DNA from: an uncultured Chloroflexota bacterium
Lineage (GTDB): Bacteria > Chloroflexota > Anaerolineae > Aggregatilineales > Phototrophicaceae
Length of the DNA: 12,768 nucleotides
Assembly: GCA_937942935.1 (NCBI GenBank)
Contig: CALDGT010000448.1
Location: 1-12,768 of the forward strand
Direction of reading: 5' to 3'
In this document: positions 5,648 to 12,768 of the stretch, one piece after another
How the letters are laid out: each line of letters opens with the position of its first letter
How positions within the stretch are numbered: the first letter of the stretch is position 1
The notes under the pieces: generated by a model
The model's database searches: none
What the model was told of the DNA's origin: nothing
What the model saw: the letters and a program-made list of their open reading frames with translations, nothing else
Program-made: the position numbers and the translations under genes

Positions 5648-6880
5648 TCACTCGTAACGCAAAGCCTCTATCGGATTCAATTTAGAAGCCCGATTCGCGG
5701 GATACGCCCCAAAAAACACCCCAATACTCATCGAAATCGCCACCACCAGCAAAATTGTCGTAAATTTAACCGAAACATCCAAATCGGGGACAAATGTGGT
5801 GACCAAAAATGCCAATGTGAGCGCAATCGAGATGCCAATTCCACCACCTATCAACGAAAGTGTCATAGACTCTGTGAGAAATTGCAACAAAATATCGCTA
5901 TTTTTTGCGCCTGTGGCTTTGCGTAACCCAATTTCACGGGTACGTTCTGTCACTGTCACCAACATGATATTCATAATACCAATACCGCCAACAATCAACG
6001 AAATACCCGCCAATAACGATAGAAATAATGTCAATAAGGCGGTGATTTGGTTCAATGTGTCTAACACCGCGCTTTGTGTGACCACCTGAAAATTATCTTC
6101 ATCTCGAAAACTAATATTGCGTTCCTCACGTAAGGTTTGGCGAATTTGGTCAGCAAGCGATTTTACAGTATCGCTACTGCGGGCTTGTATTGCGACAAAA
6201 TCTACAGGGCGCTCACCAGTGATAACACGCTCTCCACTCAGGCGAGTTTGGGCGGTGGTGATAGGCACAACAATAATATCATCAGCATCTCCACCAAGAA
6301 ATGTCGTCAGACCTTCTCCGCCTTCTGTAGATAACACGCCGATAACCGTAAAACGCACCCCACTAATCCGTATCGTTTGCCCTATCGGGAATGTATCTGA
6401 AAAAAATCGGTCTACCATTTTTTGCCCCAAAACAGCCACACGCGCAAGCCCATCCACCTCATTTTGGGTAAAAAATCGCCCACCAATCACATCCCGATTG
6501 AAAATGGTCGGATACAACACATCTACTCCTTCAATCCGCGAGACATATTCCACGCCATTCGCCACCACCTGCCGATTCATATTGTCTTGTGGCATAACAT
6601 ACAGCGCATCTGGCACGCGAAATACATCCGATAATGCTTCAACCTCATTGAGGGTCAATAATTTGGAATTAGATTGAACAAGCGGCGCAAAAACCACCAC
6701 CAAATTCGAGCCAATATTTTCAAACCCTGCAATGACAAATGACTCTAATGCCTGCCCAATCGAGACCAAAATAATCACTGATGTCACGCCAATAGTAATA
6801 CCCACCATCGTCAAAAATGAGCGCAGTTTATTGGCATTGAGCGCACTAAGCGCCACACGGATATTTTCGAGGATTAACAT
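5648..6880 (-). CDS. ABC transporter permease, MacB/FtsX family (second of two)
   Basis: This is the membrane subunit of a MacB-like mechanotransmission exporter. Its 410 residues show TM1 (about 22-44), a large extracytoplasmic MacB-type core domain (about 45-275), and three more TM helices (about 280-308, 330-362, 373-393). The cytoplasmic coupling signature TERTREIGLRKATGA is at 311-325. The tail is GAYPANRASKLNPIEALRYE (391-410), standard for the family. No ATPase domain is fused, unlike E. coli MacB. The ATG at 6880 is three bases after the stop of its paralogue, so translation is probably coupled. It closes the operon. Together with the upstream paralogue it should form a heterodimeric (or two homodimeric) pore driven by the ATPase at 10513-11355. 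The substrate cannot be read from sequence. Confidence 0.93.
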   Translation of the reverse strand: MLILENIRVALSALNANKLRSFLTMVGITIGVTSVIILVSIGQALESFVIAGFENIGSNLVVVFAPLVQSNSKLLTLNEVEALSDVFRVPDALYVMPQDNMNRQVVANGVEYVSRIEGVDVLYPTIFNRDVIGGRFFTQNEVDGLARVAVLGQKMVDRFFSDTFPIGQTIRISGVRFTVIGVLSTEGGEGLTTFLGGDADDIIVVPITTAQTRLSGERVITGERPVDFVAIQARSSDTVKSLADQIRQTLREERNISFRDEDNFQVVTQSAVLDTLNQITALLTLFLSLLAGISLIVGGIGIMNIMLVTVTERTREIGLRKATGAKNSDILLQFLTESMTLSLIGGGIGISIALTLAFLVTTFVPDLDVSVKFTTILLVVAISMSIGVFFGAYPANRASKLNPIEALRYE

Positions 6881-6883
6881 AAG

Positions 6884-8116
6884 CTACTCAAACCGTAAAG
6901 CATCTATAGGTTTCATACGGGCGGCACGACTGGCGGGGTATGCGCCAAAAAAAATGCCGACAATCGTGCTGACAATCGTCGCCAATAAAATCGCATCAGT
7001 GGATAAGGTGAGGGTGATGTCATCTATCAATGCTGTACCAAGCAATGCCGCCAGCCACCCCACCACAATACCCAAAGCCCCCCCAATGAGCGATAATAGC
7101 AAACTTTCGATGAGAAATTGCAATAAAATATCGCTTCCGCGTGCGCCAACAGCCTTTCGCAAACCAATTTCACGGGTACGCTCTGTCACCGAAACGAGCA
7201 TGATATTCATGATACCAATTCCACCGACTAATAATGAAATCCCCGCAATCATGCTCAGAAAGAGGGTCAATAAAACTGTGAGCGTGAGTACAAAATCGCG
7301 CAATTCACTTTGGTCATTGATGCGATAATCTTGCTCACCATCAAATAAAATGCTGTGCGCCTCGTCCATATAAGCCGAAATTTCGGCTTTTGCTTGGTCT
7401 GTTGCTTCTTCTGCTGTGACTTGGATATAAATAGAGGATACGCGATAACTCCCATCACGCGCACGCGCATTTTCGACCATCCGCGTTTGGGCAGTTGTGA
7501 TAGGGATTAGGACAGTATCATTTTGTCCACCAAACCCCTCAACAAATTCCATGACCCCAATCACCGTAAAAACCCGTTCATTGATGCGAATAGTCGCGCC
7601 GATGGGGTCTATAGTTTCATCACCAAACAAGATTTCGACCATATCTGCCCCCAAAACGACCACCCGCGCATTATCATCTAAGTCGGCTTGGGAAATAAAA
7701 TCACCACGGGCTAAATTCCAATTTCGGACGGTGAGCATTTGTGGCACAACGCCATTGGCAGTGATGTTTCTGCTCCCGCTTTCACCGGTGACCAACGCAA
7801 AAAATGCGAATTGTGGGGCAACATCTCGAATATGTGGGGCAATCAGTGGATTTTTGAGGTCATCTGCCTCTTTCATTGTTAGTGGGTCTACGCGGGTACG
7901 GGTGGCACTACTCGGTCGTTGCGATGTGATGATGAGTGAATTTGAGCCAATTGCATCAAATTCTTTCGCCACAAATTCTTCAACTCCACGCCCCAAACTC
8001 ACCAGCCCAATTACCGCCCCTACCCCAATTACAATCCCTAATGTGGTGAGTGCAGACCGTAATCGGTTGGTTAATAACGCACTCACCGCAATCCGAAATA
8101 TTTCTGCAAAATTCAT
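6884..8116 (-). CDS. ABC transporter permease, MacB/FtsX family (first of two)
   Basis: Paralogue of the next gene and also exactly 410 residues. From about residue 280 to 410 the two align without a gap, sharing TLFLS, GISL, VGGIGIMNIMLV, TERTREIGLRKA and the GAYPA-RA tail. The extracytoplasmic cores (about 45-275) are much more divergent. Layout is TM1 (22-41), core domain, TM2 (281-308), TM3 (330-360), TM4 (374-392). The core contains an extra NITANG stretch (117-122) and the ITTAQTRM segment (206-213), which is typical of MacB-type cores. The ATG at 8116 follows tandem TGA-TAG stops of the large upstream gene with a three-base gap. No clear ribosome site is present, so re-initiation is likely. 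Divergent cores with conserved membrane parts suggest a heterodimer in which each chain contributes a different extracytoplasmic surface. Confidence 0.93.
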   Translation of the reverse strand: MNFAEIFRIAVSALLTNRLRSALTTLGIVIGVGAVIGLVSLGRGVEEFVAKEFDAIGSNSLIITSQRPSSATRTRVDPLTMKEADDLKNPLIAPHIRDVAPQFAFFALVTGESGSRNITANGVVPQMLTVRNWNLARGDFISQADLDDNARVVVLGADMVEILFGDETIDPIGATIRINERVFTVIGVMEFVEGFGGQNDTVLIPITTAQTRMVENARARDGSYRVSSIYIQVTAEEATDQAKAEISAYMDEAHSILFDGEQDYRINDQSELRDFVLTLTVLLTLFLSMIAGISLLVGGIGIMNIMLVSVTERTREIGLRKAVGARGSDILLQFLIESLLLSLIGGALGIVVGWLAALLGTALIDDITLTLSTDAILLATIVSTIVGIFFGAYPASRAARMKPIDALRFE

Positions 8117-8119
8117 CTA

Positions 8120-10513
8120 TCATTGCACCACAACAATTTGTATCAACTCCGCGATGAATGTATTAAAACCATGTGCATACGAATCGAGATAATCTTGGGT
8201 CATATACCGCGCAAAATCATACAAATCTAATTCGTGCAAGGCGGTCACATGAGGGCGAAAATCACGCAGACTCAGATGAATCACATTGCTATCATCAGTG
8301 ATGACCCCCCAAGCCAGTGTTTTTTGTTTGTTATCATCCTTAGCCGTGATAAAACGGCGCAACGATGAGCCTTTTGCAACCCGTCCCAAATTAGAGAAAA
8401 CTTCTTCCCCTTTGAGGATTTCGTTTAACACATCAAATCGGCTCGGCAACACATTGAGCAATTTTTGTAACACAGGCGGGACATGCGCTAACATCTGAAT
8501 TCCTGCTGTACTAGAACTTTTGCCAGATAGTGCAATTTCACGATACCGCGCCAACAACGCCCCCAACCCGCCGATGATGCCCAAATAATGCACCCGTTGG
8601 TCATTAAATTGTTGATAAGCAGTCATTTTATTACGTTGTGATGCCATATAATAATTGCGGAGCAAATCCAATGTCCGTTGGTGCATGACATGCAAATCGG
8701 TCATCGGATTGCGGAATGTTGTAGGGAATAACCGTTCTTTTGGATTGTGACGGCTGGCATCAATCGGCAATAAGATGGCAGGATTTTTGCCAGCTAGGGC
8801 TTCTAATTGCTCCAATGCCAATTTATAGGCTTGTTTATGGCGTGGGTCACGATTGGTCTTGAGCAAATTGAGCATATAATTCATCTGTTCCGATGGCTTG
8901 TAATTTAGCGCATGGAAACCACGATAAATAATCATTAAATCATTTACAGTCACCCGCGCACCAAGCCGTTGGAGCAATAGCTGACGCAAATTTTGGATGG
9001 CAGACAGGCGCACCTCATGATTTTCTGCCCCTGTTTCATCAGATAAGCGCGATTTTTGCGCCATTTTGCTAAATTGTGGGTTTTGTTTCAATGCAAGTGA
9101 TTGAATATTCAATTTTGGCGCGAGGGCGCTTTGTGGTTTGACCGCATTAAAATATGCCCCCCAATTGACCGCTTCGCGAGTCATCATTTCAGAGACTGCC
9201 GCCCCCCAAGCACCATCAAAAAAGATGTGTGATTGGTCAAAGATAAAGCTGTCTTGTGTCCTAAAAATGGTCAGTGGATGGTCTCCGCATCCACGCTTTC
9301 CGCGCCGAATCCATGTAAGAGGTTGTGTTGAATCCCGTTCATCCCAATTGATGATAATCGGTGTGCGCTTGAGCATCGCCAATTCTTTTTGGGTGGCAGG
9401 GTCAAGTTGGTCATTCAGTAATTGGTGAGATGGACGCGGTGTGATGACAAATACCTCATCCACCATCGGCAACATTGGCGTTGGCGGGATATGTAAAATC
9501 GTTTGAGATGCTGTATGCGCCATCTGTGGGCGTAACAAAACATTCACAGGGACGAGATGATAGCGCCCATGTCGGATGACACCAATATAGGCTTCCTCTA
9601 GTGGATAGTGAACACGAGTTTCGTTGTATCCATTTGGCTCTAAGGTAGCAAGCCACGAAAGCTGATATTGATACGAAGCAAGTTCAGTCTCGCTGGCAGT
9701 TTTGAACCCAATCGCAAGTTCTCGTTTGGCGACTTCATCTAACGAGCGAATATAGGGGACAATAAATTCATCAAATTTCTTTTTGCGATATTGCGAAAAA
9801 TCTTCTTCCGTGATTTTATCGCGTCCAAATGGGCGAATTTTTTCCCATCGGTTATAAATATCTTCTGGAACACGTCCTTTGCCCACCTCAACCAAAATCT
9901 TGGTCAAGACACGCTCGCGCCATTCATTCTCTAAAATATTTGGGAGCAATTTGAGAAATTGTACGCTGGTCATCAACCATGCCGCGAGAGTATCTTCTGG
10001 GCGCAAATGTGGCATTTGTGTATGAAATCCGGTGGTCTCGTTGGTATGGCGGGCGCTATCCTCACGCAAGGCAAATTCTAAATAAAATTGCCATGTGCCA
10101 TCAGGAAACGCCGCATTCATATCTTTACCAGACAAACGTAGCAATTGCTGATACCCATGAATAACCGCCGCAGGTGGCACAAATAAGGCGCTATACACCA
10201 TCCGCCCAACGGTGGTTTGAATCCCACGAAACAACAACTGAATGTATTTTTGCGATTCGCTTGGGCTAATTTCACGTTTATCTAATTTTGCCAGCGCATT
10301 CAAAATCATACCGGGGACATTACCAGCAGGCACAGTTTGGGCAATTTCCTCGCTAATGCGCTCAATTTCGGGCAATGGCAGGCGCGATAATCCCCGAATT
10401 TGCGGGTCTGTAAAGACTTGACGCAATCGGGCAACAGTTGCGACAGTCGCTTGTTGCAACTGATTATCTATTTGGTCGCTTGATGTTGGGTCTTGGTGTG
10501 GTTGTTCACTCAT
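8120..10513 (-). CDS. Large protein of unknown function inside the exporter operon, with an HxxxDG acyltransferase-like motif
   Basis: I do not recognise this 797-residue protein. It lacks a signal peptide and clear membrane helices, so it is probably cytoplasmic. Numbering from the ATG at 10513, the N-terminal third is mostly helical. It holds a charged cluster E146-x3-R150-E151-D152-x2-R155-H156-x2-E159, preceded by DGTWQFY, which could bind a metal or cofactor. In the middle, FDQSHIFFDGAWG (426-438) contains H429-x3-D433-G434. That is the HxxxDG pattern of CoA-dependent, condensation and carnitine acyltransferases, and it sits after a predicted strand, as in those enzymes. The C-terminal part has GSSLRRFITAK (716-726) and HLSLRDFRPHV (747-757). 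The start overlaps the ATPase stop as TGATG; a TTG one codon earlier is possible. Its place between ATPase and permeases implies a role tied to the transported substrate. Acyltransferase function is a hypothesis only. Confidence 0.85.
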   Translation of the reverse strand: MSEQPHQDPTSSDQIDNQLQQATVATVARLRQVFTDPQIRGLSRLPLPEIERISEEIAQTVPAGNVPGMILNALAKLDKREISPSESQKYIQLLFRGIQTTVGRMVYSALFVPPAAVIHGYQQLLRLSGKDMNAAFPDGTWQFYLEFALREDSARHTNETTGFHTQMPHLRPEDTLAAWLMTSVQFLKLLPNILENEWRERVLTKILVEVGKGRVPEDIYNRWEKIRPFGRDKITEEDFSQYRKKKFDEFIVPYIRSLDEVAKRELAIGFKTASETELASYQYQLSWLATLEPNGYNETRVHYPLEEAYIGVIRHGRYHLVPVNVLLRPQMAHTASQTILHIPPTPMLPMVDEVFVITPRPSHQLLNDQLDPATQKELAMLKRTPIIINWDERDSTQPLTWIRRGKRGCGDHPLTIFRTQDSFIFDQSHIFFDGAWGAAVSEMMTREAVNWGAYFNAVKPQSALAPKLNIQSLALKQNPQFSKMAQKSRLSDETGAENHEVRLSAIQNLRQLLLQRLGARVTVNDLMIIYRGFHALNYKPSEQMNYMLNLLKTNRDPRHKQAYKLALEQLEALAGKNPAILLPIDASRHNPKERLFPTTFRNPMTDLHVMHQRTLDLLRNYYMASQRNKMTAYQQFNDQRVHYLGIIGGLGALLARYREIALSGKSSSTAGIQMLAHVPPVLQKLLNVLPSRFDVLNEILKGEEVFSNLGRVAKGSSLRRFITAKDDNKQKTLAWGVITDDSNVIHLSLRDFRPHVTALHELDLYDFARYMTQDYLDSYAHGFNTFIAELIQIVVVQ

Positions 10514-11355
10514 CAATTATATTCTTCCTCTTTGCCACCATAATAGACTTCTTGAAAAACACCTTCTAATTCTTCTGCTTCAGATGGACGTTCAGTTTCA
10601 CCTGCAACAAGGGGAGTCGCAACTTTTCTATCTGCCACCACCACCCCATCACGTAACATAATCACACGATTGGTATGACGAGCTATCCACGGGTCATGTG
10701 TCACAAACACCGTCGTAATCCCTTTTTCACGGTTCATCGTCTGAAAAATTTGCATCACCTCTGTGCCACTCCGACTATCCAAATTACCAGTTGGTTCATC
10801 TGCTAAAATCATCGCTGGTTCATTCACAATTGCGCGGGCAATTGCCACTCGTTGTTGTTGACCACCCGAAAGTTCACTGGGAAGGTGGTCTAGTCGCTTT
10901 CCCAATCCAACCGCTTCTAAGGCGGCTTTTGCTTTTTTTGTCCGACCAGATACGCCACCATACATCAGAGGCAATTCCACTTGTCTGAGGGCGGTTGTGC
11001 GTTTGAGCAAATTAAAACTTTGGAATACAAAACCAATTTTCTTGTTGCGGATAATTGCCAATTGTTTTTCGTCCAATTTGCTCACATCCACACCATCCAA
11101 ATAATATGCCCCATTTGTGGGTTGGTCTAGTGCGCCTAAAATATACATGAGGGTACTTTTTCCACTGCCAGAAGGTCCCATAATCGAGACAAATTCGCCC
11201 TCATATATTTGCAAATCTACACCTCTCAGTGCATGAACTTCAACATCACCCATCTGGTACATTTTGGTGATTTGGCGAATATCAATCACGGCACGCCGCC
11301 CAAGTTCATCTCGGAGAATTTCTGGCTCTTTACCTTTTTTGAATAATTTTAGCAC
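10513..11355 (-). CDS. ABC transporter ATP-binding protein, MacB/LolD type
   Basis: This ATPase powers the exporter. Its 280 residues carry all the nucleotide-binding motifs: Walker A GPSGSGKST (60-68), Q-loop Gln112 in FVFQSFNLL, signature LSGGQQQR (162-169), Walker B MILADE (182-187), D-loop NLDS (191-194) and H-loop His220 in VFVTHDP. The wording of these motifs is that of the MacB/LolD/FtsE-like subfamily, whose partners are FtsX-fold permeases. The start is taken as GTG at 11355, eight bases after GAGGA and four bases after the adaptor stop. Upstream in-frame ATGs at 11400 and 11391 would overlap the adaptor gene and lack a ribosome site. About 20 basic residues precede the domain and an acidic tail (about 252-280, ending in EEEYN) follows it. 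The stop overlaps the next start as TGATG. Confidence 0.93.
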   Translation of the reverse strand: MLKLFKKGKEPEILRDELGRRAVIDIRQITKMYQMGDVEVHALRGVDLQIYEGEFVSIMGPSGSGKSTLMYILGALDQPTNGAYYLDGVDVSKLDEKQLAIIRNKKIGFVFQSFNLLKRTTALRQVELPLMYGGVSGRTKKAKAALEAVGLGKRLDHLPSELSGGQQQRVAIARAIVNEPAMILADEPTGNLDSRSGTEVMQIFQTMNREKGITTVFVTHDPWIARHTNRVIMLRDGVVVADRKVATPLVAGETERPSEAEELEGVFQEVYYGGKEEEYN

Positions 11356-11359
11356 ACTT

Positions 11360-12768
11360 TTAGTCCTCGCGTGGTAACAAAACCACAACATCGCCAACAT
11401 TTACGCCCGATTCCACCTGAGTAAAGCGGTCATTTCGTGCGCCAATCTCAATTTCAATCTCCTCAAATTGACCTGTAGCACGTTCTATAGTGACAAACGC
11501 TTGTTGTGTGGCACGGTCTATGCGGATATACCGATTTGGCACAAGTACAACATTTTGTAGTTCTTGGGTCGCAATCCGCGCAGTGACACTCATGCCAACT
11601 TTGATAGGTTCTGTTGTGGGGTCTATACGGACACGGACTAAATAGGTTACTAAACTGCCTATACGTGTCGGTGTGAGCGAAACCCGTTCCACAACACCTG
11701 TAATGATTGCATCGGGCAACGCATCTAATGCAAATTCAACCTTTTGCCCAATTTCTACCTTAACCACATCCGTCTCATCTACGGGTAAATCCACCACGAA
11801 GTTGCTCACGTCCATCAAAATAATGGCGGGCAATTGGGTAGGAGGCAATTCACCAATGGTCAAGTTATTGCGAGCAATCAATCCATCAAACGGAGCGATT
11901 AATTGTGTTCGATTCAGCAATAATTCGGCTTGTTGCACTGTCAATTGGGTGCGTTGTAAATCTATCTGCGCCAATTCAACATCTTCTGGTTTTGCCCCAT
12001 TTAACAAACGGTCTAATGTTTGTTGGGCTTGGAGAAGTGCAACCTCAGAGGCGCTTAATGCGCTGACATCTAAGGTACGATTTTGTGCGGCGCTATAATT
12101 TGATTCTGCAATATCTACCCCTGCCCCTAATTGGTTCAGTTGAACATCAAATTGAGAAGGACTCACAGAAGAATTTAATCCACCCAATAGGCTGTTTATA
12201 TTATTCACCACATCATTCAAAATTTCGGGCGGGACATTATCTATAATCTCTGGTGGCAAGTTATTGATGTCTACAAGAGGAATTGTCGAAGATGTAAGCG
12301 CCGCATCACGTTGAAGTTGTGCCTGCCATAACTGATTCCCCGCCAATTCGACTTGTAAGCGAGCGATTTCTTCTGCGGTTTGGTTTTGCGAGAGGCTTGT
12401 GCTAAATGCCGCATTCACAGAGGCTTGTGCGGCATTCACCGCCGCTTCTGCCACTGTAATATCTTCTTCACGCGCGGGCGAAGTGAGGGTGTCGAATGCG
12501 ATTTGTTGTAAATTAAGCGCCACTTGTGCATCAAACAATGTAGCTTCATAATCGGTTGTCTGAAGGGTGGCTAAAACCGCACCAGATGAAACAGTTTGTC
12601 CTTCAGAGACAAAAATTTCTTGAACAGGCGCAATTAATTCAAAGAGCAATGGCACTTGTCGAATCGGTGCAATCGCGCCTGTAGCACTTACAGTCACAGT
12701 CAAATCACCAGCTCCAATGGTCACACTATCAATGACAATTTGCCGGTTTTGCACCTCAGATTCGGCTT
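11360..12768 (-). CDS. Efflux membrane-fusion (HlyD/MacA-type) adaptor subunit, N-terminus cut by the window edge
   Basis: The frame stays open to the right edge, so the start and the expected membrane anchor are missing. Numbering from the GTG codon at 12754: the first lipoyl half (about 23-69, with SATG and VSEGQTVSSG) is followed by a long helical hairpin (about 70-285). The second lipoyl half (APFDGLIA, 287-294) and beta-barrel and membrane-proximal domains run to the end. The two hairpin arms carry matching motifs, SPAREEDITVAEAAV (92-106) and GAKPEDVELAQIDL (253-266). An unusual tip insertion (about 153-205) is rich in Asn, Pro and Ser and contains a doubled PPEI(I/L) unit (167-180). 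It is the first visible gene of the operon and should link the permeases to the outer wall or envelope. In a monoderm host there may be no TolC partner. Confidence 0.92.
   Translation of the reverse strand, partial: AESEVQNRQIVIDSVTIGAGDLTVTVSATGAIAPIRQVPLLFELIAPVQEIFVSEGQTVSSGAVLATLQTTDYEATLFDAQVALNLQQIAFDTLTSPAREEDITVAEAAVNAAQASVNAAFSTSLSQNQTAEEIARLQVELAGNQLWQAQLQRDAALTSSTIPLVDINNLPPEIIDNVPPEILNDVVNNINSLLGGLNSSVSPSQFDVQLNQLGAGVDIAESNYSAAQNRTLDVSALSASEVALLQAQQTLDRLLNGAKPEDVELAQIDLQRTQLTVQQAELLLNRTQLIAPFDGLIARNNLTIGELPPTQLPAIILMDVSNFVVDLPVDETDVVKVEIGQKVEFALDALPDAIITGVVERVSLTPTRIGSLVTYLVRVRIDPTTEPIKVGMSVTARIATQELQNVVLVPNRYIRIDRATQQAFVTIERATGQFEEIEIEIGARNDRFTQVESGVNVGDVVVLLPRED
11364..11368 (-). 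promoter_or_regulatory. Ribosome binding site of the ATPase gene
   Basis: Minus-strand GAGGA lies in the last codons of the adaptor gene with an 8-base spacer to the GTG at 11355. It is the reason for choosing that start over the ATGs at 11400 and 11391. Confidence 0.6.

Noticed and set aside
5636..8192. Long plus-strand open frames opposite the two permease genes (for example 6117-6677, 6732-7328, 7497-8192)
   Set aside because: They are antisense to two well-defined permease genes. Their translations are rich in Ser, Thr, Asn and Pro without motifs, and no ribosome sites precede them, so they are reading-frame shadows.
10514..10516. TTG start one codon before the ATG of the large unknown gene
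   Set aside because: The ATG at 10513 forms the common TGATG stop-start overlap with the ATPase gene. The TTG is not excluded, but it adds only one residue.
11356..11400. Upstream ATG starts (11400, 11391) for the ABC ATPase
   Set aside because: They would overlap the end of the adaptor gene by about 40 bases and lack a Shine-Dalgarno sequence. The GTG at 11355 has GAGGA at 8 bases and starts a normal-looking N-terminus.
1..12768. CRISPR arrays, insertion sequences, integrases, rRNA, riboswitches
   Set aside because: I looked for regularly spaced direct repeats, transposase motifs, terminal inverted repeats and long structured leaders. I found none beyond the hairpins reported.

Overview
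The window looks like a bacterial chromosome of moderate GC, most plausibly Chloroflexota. That assignment is an inference. It rests on a secreted protein with tandem PA14 and SH3 domains joined by Pro/Thr linkers, a split MacB-type exporter, and the general sequence character; no rRNA or marker phylogeny is available. Eleven protein genes and one tRNA are supported. Two genes run off the ends: clpX at the left and the exporter adaptor at the right. I see no mobile element, CRISPR array or phage gene.

Positions 1-2650 (minus strand) hold the protein quality-control set tig-clpP-clpX. Trigger factor binds nascent chains, ClpP is the serine protease barrel and ClpX its unfoldase. All three use non-ATG starts (TTG, TTG, GTG), each behind a Shine-Dalgarno sequence, and clpX follows clpP by two bases. 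A free-standing tRNA-Leu(UAG) gene (2775-2856, minus) sits upstream of tig. It has a near-consensus promoter buried in the end of the preceding gene and a terminator-like hairpin after it.

Positions 2901-4195 hold a two-gene minus-strand operon: an unrecognised 184-residue protein, then a GbsR/MarR-like winged-helix regulator. It diverges from the plus-strand gene at 4196. The shared intergenic region carries an inverted repeat with 8-base arms that touches the -35 regions of both divergent promoters, so it is a good candidate operator. The 184-residue gene appears to be leaderless or nearly so.

Positions 4196-5587 (plus) encode a secreted protein with signal peptide, two PA14 domains and two SH3 domains. 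A strong palindrome (5598-5633), resembling REP elements of enterobacteria, separates it from the convergent exporter operon.

Positions 5648-12768 (minus) form one tightly packed operon: membrane-fusion adaptor, ABC ATPase, a 797-residue protein of unknown function, then two paralogous FtsX/MacB-type permeases of identical length. Junctions are 4 bases or less, or overlapping. The system is a MacAB-like mechanotransmission exporter with ATPase and permeases on separate chains. The large middle gene is the most interesting item: it carries an HxxxDG motif like that of CoA-dependent and carnitine acyltransferases, and a separate acidic/His cluster, but I cannot assign it to a family.
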